A stretch of DNA of 64,000 bases. It comes from Phoenix dactylifera (taxonomy: Eukaryota > Streptophyta > Magnoliopsida > Arecales > Arecaceae). The notes beneath the pieces were generated by a model, which saw nothing but the letters and a program-made list of their open reading frames with translations, was not told the origin of the DNA and did not search any database. A program made the translations under genes and the position numbers. The stretch spans positions 3,817,530-3,881,529 of the forward strand of contig NC_052401.1 in assembly GCF_009389715.1 (NCBI RefSeq). Reading direction: 5' to 3'. Positions 50,801-62,930 of the stretch are shown piece after piece. Within the stretch, counting starts at the first letter, position 1, and every line of letters starts with the position of its first letter.

Positions 50801-53708
50801 TCCAATATGGAATCAATAATTTTGAAGTGGAAGGGGATGCACTCAATATTATCAAAGGCTGTCTTTGAAGGTGAAGTATTGACTCAGAGTTTGACTTGAT
50901 CTTGGTTGATGTGCACCATCTTTAGATATTAAGGATCATAAGTTAGTTAGATAAGTTACTTAGATAAGGTGGCTCATCAGTTAGTTAGATAAGCCTTAGA
51001 AATTAAGGATCATGAGACCTGGATGGAAGAATCCCCACCTTGGCTCTTGAAGATCATCATCACAGATTTTGACACTTTCCTAATGAAGTTACCTTGTCGA
51101 CAAAACAGAAAAATGCCAGGCTAGCTATTTAGTGGCTATAGGTGCTTAGTTACAAGTTACAATGTACAGTTGTACCATATAAATGTAAACTTACGACCTT
51201 CATAGAAAGATGCATATTATGCAAATATTTTGAAACTTGAGTGATATATAAGATGCTATGAGTAGATGTTATGTATTAGTGTTTGTGCCACCAGCAATCT
51301 AGGCATAAAAATTGTCATCTCATACAAAAAATGCATTCCCTTCATGCATAAATCAAGCAAGTATATCTTACCCTGTCATTTTACACTCTGCTTTGCAAGT
51401 TCTTTTATATTGTTCATTTCACAGGTACACATCAAATCTTTTCACCCAACTTCGCAACCAGGTTTTTCACAATTTTCATAATTCAATTGAGTTTGAAACT
51501 TGTATTTAAAAAACATGACCTTCATCCTATTTACATAAAAGATTCTGTCACCTGTGAACTTTATATTCCCGCTCATGCCTTCAACCATGGAACATCACCA
51601 ACAGTTCAACAAACAGGAAGTGACCAGAGAACTACTGAATGTTAAGGAGCTGTTCATTAATAATTCTGACAAATCAATACTCGCAAATATGATAGATTCA
51701 AGCAAGCATGAACTAGTCAAAGGTCTGTCAGCACATGAATATCTCAAGCTTTAATTAAAAAAGTCAACTCATATTTTTAAGGGGTAAAAAGCATAGAAGA
51801 AAAAAGAGGAATCTTGATAAGATATTCTATACAAGAATGACTGTATAATATAGAACATTTTATCATAATATAGCTGAATTAAAAGTTAAAAAAGCTCAGA
51901 TACAAGTGCCACATATTGCAAAAGTAGCATAGGATACAGAAGCCCCAGAAAATGTTAATCTCCATCCTCAGCCAAGGCCAATTCGCCATTACACTGTACC
52001 TCGAGATGAATTTCTGGTGTCGATTTTGTTAAAGAACACTTGGTAGTGTTGGAAGAAAAATACAGCTCGACCATACATCACAAATTTTAAAAAAAAAAAA
52101 AAAAAGACATGCCAATGCATATGCAACATAAAATATAATCTTGTAGTTTCTGAAATCAGGCATTTAGAAATAGATGATATTATCCTATCAAAAACATTTT
52201 CTCAAACAGATGATTTCCAGAATGTTTACCGAGTAGCCTTTCTTCATCACTATGACACATGATCAGATTACTTTGCAGCTTGTCATGTTTGCAGATATTA
52301 GTAAGAAGCCACTATGACCATGGAAAGAACATTACCAAAGGAAAAAAGTGCAATAAATAGTAGAAAACTATAATTTGCGGATGAAACCAAAAAGCAATAT
52401 CAGGGATACCACATTATCCACAGGAGAGCATCATCTTACAAACCTCAAGCCCCTCATCTTGCTCCCAAGCAAGTCCTGGGCCACTGTACATGTTTTTGAT
52501 GAGCAATGTGCAAGATTTATCAGGATGAAAATGAACTCTACTGCAACGTGACCCGAAACGACAGGCCCCGGTCTTAAGGTGAAATGGACAGTGAGCTTTA
52601 TCCTACAAATGAACAGATGAGAAATTTAAAGTGAATGTAGAGGGTAGAAATGAATTAGTATGGAGAGAACGATCCATTCCTAAGCAATGAACATCGAAAT
52701 GGAGTCTTTGTGACTATAAAATAAAGATAAAATTTTTAAGATACATACTTGCTCGGTTCCAAAATTTGGAATCTGTTGAGCAGATTTTTCAAGTACTTCT
52801 TGTGCTGACATTGATGGCCCAATCTTGTACGAAGTAAAAGCTACAGACTGTGGAGGAAGGGGATTTGATGTGGGTCTGTCATCATCCTGCAACAGATTTA
52901 ATCAACTTTTATCACATCAAATTCCAAAGATGTCTACAGTTATACGCATGACCACCAAACAAAATAACTTTATTTGACCAAATCTGAAAATGGAATTAAG
53001 AGTATAACCTCGTTGATTGGCTGTCTATCACTTTTCTTTGCAACTCTAACTCTTTTCTTCTTGACTATGATTTCATTTCCTTGCCAGATGATTTCTGCGG
53101 GACCTTCCTCAATATACTCCCATTCATCACCTTCTTCCAACTCATCTGCGTGCTCTTTCTGCTGAGTCTGTTACATGTCCAAATTAAATGCGAAAAATAA
53201 GTCATATGAAATTGATCGCCAAAATTTCTAATAAGAAACACAAAAAACTAACAACATATACACTCTTTCGGAAAGTATATCTGTAAAAGTTGCTGAAAAA
53301 TGCAGTGTGTTGATTCCATTGCCCATTCAACTGTTTTCACTGTAATATTTGTTACAAACTGGTCATCCCAATGGTACCATGCTTGGCCATCAGCTAATCC
53401 ACATAACAGTTCTTTGCTATGACAAGGCCAACATATAGTACATTTTGTTACCAAAAAAAAAAAAAAATCTAAACTGCAAATCAACTAATATGTGACCATT
53501 TTCTAATCCAGGTTTCTCTACTCCCTAGCACACAGAAGTGGCATTCATCCACGTTTAGACATTACCACTACATATACTCAGCTGTCAACACCCTGTCCCA
53601 GAGAAGGAAATTAGTTTGAGATGTTAAATTGCAACATCAACATGTCACTCATCCTAATATTAAAAACCTGAAGTAATCGTAATGTATTGCAACTCATCAC
53701 TCAAACAT

Positions 53709-53767
<59 letters not shown>

Positions 53768-54579
53768 CAGAAGGGATAACTCAACATATAACCAATCGAT
53801 CAATTCTCCTCCATCCCAGCATTCAAATCAGCAAAAAAGCTTGGCATTTATTTTTAGAACAGATATATGTGAAACCTCTCGACTCTCCAACTCCTCTTCC
53901 TTTATCGATAAACACATATAGTTGTTTCACTGGCCCTAAGTTTTCACAGAAAGCATTATTAGAAGCTAAACTGGAAAATGCATCTAAAAAACAACGTAAA
54001 ACAGTCATTTAATGCTAGAATTCGGAATGCTAGACTTGCAACAGACTAGCGAGAGCTAAAATTATTTTTCTCTCCCACATCATAACTCTAAAAAAACTAA
54101 TTAGAGCAAGAACTTAGGATAATCATATTAATTATAATGGTATCCGACAACCTATAAGGGAAAGAAAAAAAAAATAGAGGAAAAATAACGAGGAAATGAG
54201 ATGGGAATAGGACCTCCTTTTCTCGCGACTCTTCGATAAGCTTCTTCCTCCGGGCCTCCTCCTCCTCCTCCTCCTCCTTCGCGGCCTTCCTTGCGGTGGC
54301 GGCCTCCAACCAGAGCCTCTCCCGCTCTTCGAACGCCTTCCTCTCCCTCTCCGCGATCTCGGCCTCCTCCTGCTCCCTTAGTCGGATCCTCAGCTGCTCC
54401 TCCGGATCAGTGGACCGCGCCTCGTCCTGCTCGCGCTCCCGGATCGCCTCCTCCTTCCTGAGCTGCTTCCTCTTCAACTTCTTCATCGCCTTCCGCTTCT
54501 CCTTCCTCGTCATGCCACCGGCGGCGGCGGCTTCCCCCGCCGGCTCCGACGGTCCTCCGGCGGTGGCCGGGTCCGCCAT
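44835..54579 (-). CDS. U2AF35-related splicing factor, CCCH zinc fingers with UHM and RS-like tail (RGH3/ZRSR2 type)
   Basis: Nine exons on the minus strand: 54579-54214, 53167-53009, 52886-52749, 52602-52444, 49958-49866, 48162-48046, 47834-47760, 47678-47458 and 45843-44835, giving 778 residues. Proteins of this type help recognise 3' splice sites, notably of U12 introns. Residues 23-122 are a charged coiled coil (KEKRK, then runs of Glu and Arg). An [12 protein letters not shown] block follows at about 134. The first CCCH finger is C226-x8-C235-x5-C241-x3-H245. The U2AF-homology RRM covers about 255-358 ([11 protein letters not shown] to [17 protein letters not shown] and RYYAGKQ). The second finger is C360-x10-C371-x5-C377-x3-H381, followed by [21 protein letters not shown]. 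The last 360 residues are Arg/Ser/Lys/Asp-rich. This order matches maize RGH3, Arabidopsis At1g10320 and human ZRSR2. Every junction is GT-AG and in frame. Two donors (GTCCTA after exon 1, GTTATA after exon 2) are weak. Confidence 0.92.
46842..47432 (-). mobile_element. TRIM: small non-coding LTR retrotransposon, looks structurally whole
   Basis: Two direct repeats of equal length, 46842-47093 and 47181-47432 (252 bp each), open TGTTG and close CAACA and flank an 87-bp middle, 591 bp in all. Read on the minus strand, a GGCGCGCCAGGAAGGGG segment after the first repeat is placed like a tRNA primer site, and a G-rich run ending GGGGGGGCTA precedes the second repeat like a polypurine tract. Flanking 5-mers CATTG and CAATG differ by one base and may be the target duplication. 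There is no coding capacity, as normal for TRIMs, which are moved by other elements' enzymes. The repeats are roughly nine-tenths identical by eye, so insertion is not very recent. It lies in the last intron of the RGH3-like gene. Confidence 0.85.
48210..48515. repeat. 168-bp tandem duplication in intron 5 of the RGH3-like gene
   Basis: ACAAAAATAAATG begins at 48210 and again at 48378. Both copies continue through CAGGCCATCAGAAGTTGGAT and AGATCAAGGTTGTGTTACC to GACACTCATA (48331 and 48500). The second copy is shorter at its right end. Confidence 0.9.
53713..53764. repeat. (CT)n microsatellite in intron 1 of the RGH3-like gene
   Basis: About 26 uninterrupted CT units (GA on the gene's strand). 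Likely length-variable. Confidence 0.95.
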
Positions 54580-54613
54580 CGGGGACGGAATAATCCGGGA
54601 ATAAGTAGAATGG

Positions 54614-54623
54614 TTTTAGGGTT
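54614..54623 (-). promoter_or_regulatory. Telo-box-like motif upstream of the RGH3-like ATG
   Basis: AACCCTAAAA on the minus strand, about 35 bases before the ATG at 54579. In plants this word is common in leaders and promoters of genes for translation and RNA-processing proteins. Function here is inferred from position only. Confidence 0.45.
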
Positions 54624-57235
54624 CGAGATGGCGTCCGATTGAGATATTAATCGGTATCGGCGACGAGAAAAATCTCAAAAATAAACGATGCGATTAGGCC
54701 AGGGATGGCACATATATATATAGTGGTCAATAGGCTCGGCCCGGCCTGTTTAAAGGACCGCTTAATTTATGATCCAAGTTCAAATGAGGCCAGTTTTGGT
54801 TCTTTAGGACATCTGCCTTTTTTTTTTTTTCCTGATGAAGAATAAAAAAGGCATCTGCCTAGTTTTTTTTCTTTCTTTGACGATGAGTACAAAAAGGTGT
54901 AATATGTGAACTTTCCAGAGAGGCACCATTCTAGTACTTACTCTCATCTAAACATGCTTAACTGCAGAATTCTGATGAGATCTGATGCATTAGTGCTGGT
55001 ATAATCGCACCTAAGGGTCATCCATCCCAGGGCATCTTCATGGTTTCTCATCATTTATATCTGAACTACTTTTAGATATCATAGTTTATCTTGCTGACCA
55101 TTTCTGTTAGTAGTTGTTGGAACACAACCACATAAGCTCTTTTAGTTTGTTGAGGGCCAAAAACGCTTCACATATAATTCCAAAGTCTTCCTCTATTTAT
55201 AATAATTTTTTTTTAGTAAGTCTTCATTTGATCAAGCTATCCTAGCAGGAGCCAACATTTATATGAGATTTCAACCCCACGCTGAGGTTAAATTTTGGCC
55301 GTGTCTCGTCTGAGCTCGCCGCTGACCCACTACTGATAATATCATCCATATGCATTATTTAAATTATTTATATGAATCATTAATATTGCAATAAACAACA
55401 CAAAGGTTTTTTTCCTACATATATATTATGTCTTGAAATATTGATTATGATGGCTATAGGTCACAATATCTATCATATTAGTTAGTGTTTTAAGCATGAG
55501 ATATCCTGAATGCAGTAGTAAAATAAAAAAAGGAGACTGCAAGGAACACTGTAGATTGGTTTCGGTCTTTTATATGCTCAAGAGGATATACATACATCCG
55601 TACGAAGGTAACAAAATGCAGGAGACGTATACAGATACATAATTTAGAGAATTAGAGTTGGTCATGCATGTAAAATGCGAAGATGCTTCTAATATTATGT
55701 AATCAGTGCATGTATTTGTGACTTTAAAAATTACTTGTACGATCTTAAAATTCAAAATTTTTAAAAATGAAAAGAATAATAAGGACATGTTGGGTGTAGC
55801 AAAAATAAAAATATCATAGTAAATATAATAAGATTGGAAAGGTAGATTAAGAAATACACATATTATAAATATGTATATAAGTTAAGAATAAAGATATATA
55901 CGATCAATTAAAATGATACAATGAAGATATTTTTTGTGTTACAATATATTTAGAAAGGAATGGTATAAAAAAACTTAAAATAACATTCAAAATTACCATG
56001 AATAAATATACAAATAAAAGTTAAAAGAACCAATATAACTGACACAAGGCTAGATATTCATGGCCATGGCTATAAGTACCCACATGCAAGAAATTCGTCA
56101 TTATAACTAAAGTATTAAATATTAGAAAATAAAAATATTACTGTCCATGACATGGCAAATTTTTATGATAATTTTTGTCGAAATTAGGAAGGAGAAATCC
56201 AAGCCTTTCACCTCATAAAGTCCAACCAGAATCAAACCTCCACTCCCTCTTCAACCTTTCTGTCCAAGCGGGATTCCACGGCATTATCCAAACAGGCCCC
56301 AAAGAGAGATGGATGGGCAGGGGATCCTCAACGTCTCAAGTATCGAGTACAACCTACTAAAAGCTTTCAAAATGGCCCTAGAGAAGTATATATAACCCAC
56401 GGACAAAGACGAGAAATCTTATCTCACCTTGGGATCGCCGTGTGGCTGAAATCGCCAGGTACGGCTTAGGTGGGTTGCATTTTAGATCTGCCCTGCAGGA
56501 AATCTCAAGATACTGTAAACAGCGTTAGAATGCAGCAAAATTTCCAACATTTTTCAACAGCTTTGTAGCGCAACAAAAACAGTATAATTCCAGTGCACAG
56601 CAGCAACCCTGATATAACAACATATACATCTAGCAGCCGTCAGATATTATGAATAAGAATTTCCCAAGAAAAAGGAATTGACACCTGTAATTTCTTTTTT
56701 GTTTCGGTCACCCACAAAGTATATTTGCTTTAATTCAGATCCCTAAATGAATGCAAAAACAAGTATTCACTTTAGGAGGGTGATATAATTGAACACAATT
56801 AGTTGCTTTTTCCCTTCCCTGGTGCCCATCAGCAAGTGCAGTCCAAAGTGCCATCACATTAGTAGCTTGAAGTCCAAAGGAAAATGCAGGTTATCGGCAT
56901 AAGAAGGCCATCACCAATGTGGCCATCACCGATGTCATTCATCCAACCGTCGGAAACTTGAGAGCTAACAGAGCTGCACAATTCATTATACAATAAAACA
57001 GGAATTTAACATATTCAAAGCAGCTGCAACATTACACTGGTGTTCAGTTTGAAATGAACTCCCAATCGGTAATACAAGTTCCACTAATTTATTATATGCT
57101 TCGAGAGGACACAGGTATCATATCTTTTCCTTGTAAAAAAAAAACTCCCTAAACTGCTCTACTATTGAAAAAAGGAGCCCTGGGGTCTCCTGGCTTTACT
57201 TGTTATATTTAGTTCAAGACTAGGCTTCCTGCCTC
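54624..57235. other. Intergenic region between the RGH3-like and eIF2D genes
   Basis: The left part is the RGH3-like promoter, with a TATATATATATAG run at 54711-54723. From about 55400 to 56150 it is strongly AT-rich and featureless. The eIF2D 3' UTR should lie just below 57236. No gene or named repeat was recognised. Confidence 0.45.
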
Positions 57236-60200
57236 TTATTTCTTGGTTTTGTCGAGCACCTCAATGTACCTCTTTGGTATGCCATGGTGGTCAACAAGAT
57301 GTTTTGCAAGGTCATCGATCACTCCACCTTGAACCAGCACCTCATGCTGCCCTTTCTTACCTGAAATTCATTATGGAAGTTGTCATTCTTAAGCAACTGT
57401 GGCCCAGGAGTGAAGCAGTGAGAAAAATGTACATTGATGCAGCAATGCTGATTTTCTCAATAAAAATTTGGAGATAAGGCATTATGCAGAATATAGAGAA
57501 GTAATCAGGGGCACAGAGAGATACTAGAACATGGTATCTAGCAAGCAGCCAGCAGCACTCATTCTTGGATAGTTCAATACTATCAGTAACTAATGTCTTC
57601 ACTCAAAACAAAAACTGTGTTCCATTGACTCTTTCTTGTACTTCTGTTGTACTCTGTACTCTTAAGGTATGTGGTTGAAATTAGATGCATCAACTATTAG
57701 TTCGACGCTATACATTGTCATAATTATATGCATTAAGTATTAGTTCGACACTATCTGACTATTTATCATCCTACTTGACCTGTCGTCAGGACAAGTTTCA
57801 TACATCATCAATTAATGCCAAAGCATGCTAGAAAATACTGAGATCACTACCACGAGGGGAAAATCATGAACAACAAGGGTCATTTGGCAAATTGGTTAGG
57901 GCAAACTACGCACATAGGCAGTCAACTTAGGTAATTGTGATGGGCATGTGGTTCCACACCTCCCCAAGGTGTATGCAAATGAATAATATTCAAGCATCCG
58001 TATGGATTCATATCGGCAGATGTTTAGGTGGCCGGACCATCTAGGTAACAATTCCTACAAGAGAGCCACTATGTTATATCAGTATGATGAAAAGTCATCA
58101 TAAATAAACAAGATACAGAAGTTGTTAGGTTTTCCAACTTATCAAATCATAGAGAATTATCATAAATAGTAACTTATAATAATTATAAGAAAAAAGAAAA
58201 AAAATCTTTTTTTAATATTCAGGGTGATTTAGCTGTATAATTAATCATGGCATCAAAAATTGTATGCAGAATGTATGTTTAGTTCTCTATTTCTGCTTCC
58301 GAACACCATATAAAAGATCCAGAAAGAACCATTAAGGATGCGTTTGGGAAGTGATCTGGAAGCAACTTCCAAAACAGGCCCTAAGTATATCTACAGTAAG
58401 TATAAACCATTACAAAGTCAAAATCTACATATAATTTTGAACCCTAGCTGATCCACCTCGCTGCCTAGGCATTCTGACTAAATACTTGGGCGTGTATTAA
58501 ATTTCCATAGCATTTTATGAACATGGGTTTTAGCATTAGGTTTCTTTGAGTCTATGCAGTGCATTGAAGAAGGCATATTTGAATACAGCTTACCAAGCAG
58601 AACAAGCCCTAATCGAAGAAACAACCACCTTACAAAATGGAACAGACAAGTTGCTCTTCAAAAAAAAAAAAGAAACAAAATGCAATATCAATGTGCATAA
58701 CTATCTTTTCTCTGCAGATGTTCAAATATAATTGCAAGTCAAATGTCATAAAGTACTACGACCAAAAGCAAAATGTTGCTCAACCACTTTTATCTTGGTG
58801 TATTGACTATTAACATTTCAGATTTTTTGGTTTGAGGGATTGAAATGTTACCATCTTGCCTAATATTAGATAGGAACTCTGTTTCACCTGAGAACAGAAC
58901 TGATTTGAATGAAACAACACTCTGACCAATTTTGACCACAAACAAGATAACCATCTCCTTTTTTTGATTAGAAGATAACTATCTCACAATGGTTGGAAAA
59001 TCTAGGAGGTTTAGCTGTCCTAGCATCAATAATATGTCATACAACAGTAGCATGGGAAAGTATCAGATTTATATGAAAGAAAGACTGGCATAAATAGTCA
59101 GGTATCCGTGTTATGCTAGGGCTGGGATCTCCAGCTGGATCATTGCAGAGGTAACTATACTTATGTTTACTCCATTCATCAAATCGTTCTCCTAAGCAAC
59201 TAGCTGACAAAATAGGAGCCAACATATGACAGACATGGCGCAAATGGGCATCCAAAACATCATCTCTATGTTATGCAGACCCTTTAGCTTAGCTTTAAGA
59301 AACCATACGCCACATTAGCCATGGGCATTGGCAAGACATTTAGGTATGGTCTGCAAGTAGAGTCTTGGATAATGGAAGCAGAAAAAAAGACATGCACCTA
59401 ACCCACAAAGAGCATCGGAGACCCTAACACCAGCACAACCTTTAGTTCATTGCAATCAGTTGGCTGATACAAAACAACCTTCCAAAAATATAGACCTCAG
59501 TTGATAGCGCGAAAAATATAAATGACACAATTCATCAAGAGCAAACAAGAGCGGAGAAGATCTTATGTAAAATCAATAAGATGTCATACCTGGAAGCTCT
59601 GCCACAGATGTACTGCAAGCAAATTTCTTTTGAAGCTCAGATGCTAATAATTCAGCATCCATTAAGAAAGACTCTAGCCCTGAGACTCTTGTCACTTTCT
59701 TGTTTCCCTGACGTCGTTCAGTCATAATTTGAATGGACCTAATTGCACCCTTACGCACAGCAACATCATTTCCTCTGGACACCCTATGGTGGGCTTGCAG
59801 CCGGTTTAGAAATGTCACTCCTAAGTCTTTCTTATGGATCTCTGTTGGGTAAGTTGAGCCCTTCTTGATGGTCCCTTTGAAGAGAGCATCACATAGTATA
59901 GCATCCAGAACTACCGTTGCCTTATCCGATGGCTTGACCAAATTTTCTTTCTCCACATAACTGAATAGCCGGCAAAAATTTTGACATAAACAAAGTGAAG
60001 TTTCCAAAATCAGCAATATAGCATACAAATGGAAATATAAGAAGAAAAGGTGAAGTCCAACAATAAACCTTCTAACTTGTGATGATTTGTGACATATGAA
60101 AGAAAATTATGAGGCTTTCATTGAAATCCTGATTAACCAAATACTCCCACAAATAAAACAATGAATTTATGGCAGCTAACCTGAAGACAATCTCAGATGC

Positions 60201-62930
60201 CTCTGATGCACTGTAATATTTCCCGGCGTCAGCTCCAAGTGATGTGAATATGGGTTTGACGTGCGTACTTGGCTTATAAATTTCAGCTACCTCAAGTTGC
60301 TGTTTAGCATGCCGCACTTCACCAACTGAGGAATCATACCTCTGATCAGCAGTCTCTACTACTTGCTTTTCTGGTCTGAAGGACATGTAGTCTTGGTGAG
60401 CATGGTTAACAGCAAGTAACATGACCTCTTTCTTATATTTATCCTCCTTTGCTGATATCTGTCAAGTTTATGCAACTAACGTTAAATAAAGTATTAGAAA
60501 ATTATAGATCCTGTAGTCTTTGCTTAAGATGGTTCAAATGCCTGACAAATTTAAGTACGCACCCACTCTACACATGCATGCAGTTTTGTTATATATGTAA
60601 AGAAACAAAGAGAGGGTTTAGGGTTTAGGGTTTAGGATTTAGGGTTTAGGGTTTAGGGTTGATACATACAATATTACTTCCTCCAGTAATTCATTACCAT
60701 GATACCCTTTTGGATAGCCAAAGCACGCCATCAACATGCACAACCATATCTCTTAAAGGAATGTTGGTTATAGTCTTTGCTTGGAAAGTGTTGCAGACAT
60801 GTTTTCTCCTCCATTATTAGTGATAGGTTAGCCTGGTATGTGACTCGGACAGGTTGAATTAGGTAACCAAAAAAAGGAGCTTTCCCAAATTATCTACAGA
60901 GAAAGAGAGAGTCATTCTAGCAACCCTAGACATAGCCAGCAAGCTATGTAGCGATGATAAACTTTCCTTAATACCCTCTGGCTGTGTGAGAATCTATTGC
61001 CTAGAAAAAAGTAAAACATACATAGCATAATAAGATTTTACCCTAATCGCGGACAGAAATATAAATTGATAATATTTTATACAATAAAGGACTCTTGAGA
61101 TGCTTCTTTTCACACATCAAAAAAAAAAACCTCGAAACTGCAATAACTCAATAAAACACAAATTTCATTGTTTGCTAAATAAATTTAGGTATGAATGAAT
61201 GATATTCATACCCTACCATGCTGTCCAAAACTAATCAAAAGAAGAACATGCCATACTGTATATTTCCAAAGTTTCTTTTCAGAATATCCAGTATGAGTTT
61301 ATAGTTATGCTTACCAGCCCAGCAGAAGATTTAGCTAGTAACCACTTTGATAGTTTTTTATGAGATGACTTTTTAATGTCCAAAGTGATGCCTGGAGGCC
61401 TACAGGGCAGTATATGGTTTGACCTACACATCATAAGCATATAGGAGTTGTAAGCATTATAAGAGACTTGAGAAAAGGATGTGAAGAAAAGCAAAACACA
61501 GGATACTAATGAAAATAATCAGACCAAATGGTAATAATTATACTTCAAACAGTGGGGAAGCAAGATTTATTGGGATTCCCATAAAGATGGGTTTGATGAG
61601 CCCAACAAAGAAGTATGATATGCACAGCCACATTAAATCATAACATCCTCTCAACTGCGTAAACAATGTTGAGCATCTTAATTTAGCTATTTCCTACAGA
61701 AATAATTAGAAATTTGTGAAACTATTCTCAATTTTCTATTAGTAAGAACGCTTATATTTCAAATAAATGAAGATGAGACATCTGCATTCAGCTGTTCTTG
61801 TCTGTTATATAACCAACATTGCTCAAGAATAAGTCCACAGCCCAACAACAACATCCATAATGTAGTAGGCAATATGGGCAGGACTCGAGCATGATCGAAA
61901 AGAACCAAGCTAATAATAACAATAATGAAAACCTATTTAGTAGGCATCATCTAACTCACCAACCATGAGTCAAGATTCAATAAATTTAAAACAAGTTTAT
62001 GTTGGAAAGGGGAAGAAAAGTGAGTTCCATGTGGAGTACCATAATGTGCTACCAGGCATGGGAAGGTCTTTATCTTTTACACTTGTGTGCAATGCTTGCA
62101 AAAGGCATTTGTCCAAAAGAAAATCTACTTCTTCACTGGATATAGTCTGCTGTTCCTTCTCATTGTTTGATTCTTCAGCACGTACATTATCTGATACCTT
62201 TAACCCACTCATATCAGCAGCAACCACTTCTTCACAGGTTTCATTGCTAATATCAACATCCTGTGGAGCATCAACATCTTTTTCAGTATGCATATCTGAA
62301 TCTGCTTCTCCTTTTTCTATGACTTTGTCACCATGTAAGCTGCTTGAAGCATCTCCAGAAGCATCAGATAACTGAGAAACTGAAAACAATGCAGGATCTT
62401 CAACGACAACATCTTCCAAAAATCCTGCATTTGGAACATAGTGACCTTCAACTGATTCCCTGTGAAAATTTAGTAAAATATATGTTAAATCCAGTACTAT
62501 CAAAGTCTCAAAGATTTAAGAAAAGCATCTAGTCCTTCAGGCCACTATACTTGCCACAATGAATCATGATAACAATGTGTTATTCGCAAAGCCTTGCCCC
62601 GCAAACCAGCTTTTAAGGCTTCTGCACTACTCATAGTGGTGGTTCCAACCTGTAAAAATTGGATAGTGGTTATGTAAGATGCATGCCAGCATTTCTATAT
62701 GGCAACTAACTGGATGGAAGAAGCAGTTGAAACACATACTGCAATTGGTGCTGGGTTGCCTGGGACTTTCACTGCCCATGGCTGCCCAGCTAAGAATGGA
62801 GGCAGCCCTTCTGGAGGTATGCTAATACCCGGGAACATCAAATCAGCACCTCCAATGACATAGCGAGATACCTCACCCCCCTTGAGCAGAAATGCAGGTA
62901 AAAGTTCAGGAACCTTCCAGAGCGCATAAA
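57236..62930 (-). CDS. eIF2D: Eukaryotic translation initiation factor 2D (ligatin), 3' seven exons, 5' part off the window
   Basis: Seven exons on the minus strand: 62930-62740, 62649-62555, 62459-62040, 61423-61315, 60458-60181, 59960-59590 and 57360-57236, giving 528 residues after a split Val codon. eIF2D can deliver tRNA to the P site without GTP and helps recycle post-termination 40S subunits. Exon order gives a PUA domain (ELLPAFLLKGGEVSRYVIGG...DLMFPGI and KVPGNPAPIAVGTTTMSS), an acidic spacer of about 100 residues, a SWIB-like region (PPGITLDIKKSSHKKLSKWL) and the C-terminal SUI1 domain (VRKGAIRSIQIMTERRQGNKKVTRVSGLESF to LVQGGVIDDLAKHLV). It ends RYIEVLDKTKK. The first exon here begins in phase 1, so at least one 5' exon with the N-terminal DUF1947-like part is missing. 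It should lie beyond 64000, since nothing in 62931-64000 fits. One intron uses a GC donor. Confidence 0.92.
57682..57758. repeat. Short imperfect direct repeat in the last eIF2D intron
   Basis: ATGCAT.AA.TATTAGTTCGAC occurs at 57682 and 57729, 47 bases apart, with few differences. Confidence 0.7.
60614..60660 (+). repeat. Interstitial telomere-type repeat in an eIF2D intron
   Basis: About six and a half TTTAGGG units of the plant telomere type, one with a changed base, between the exons at 60181-60458 and 61315-61423. Confidence 0.95.
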
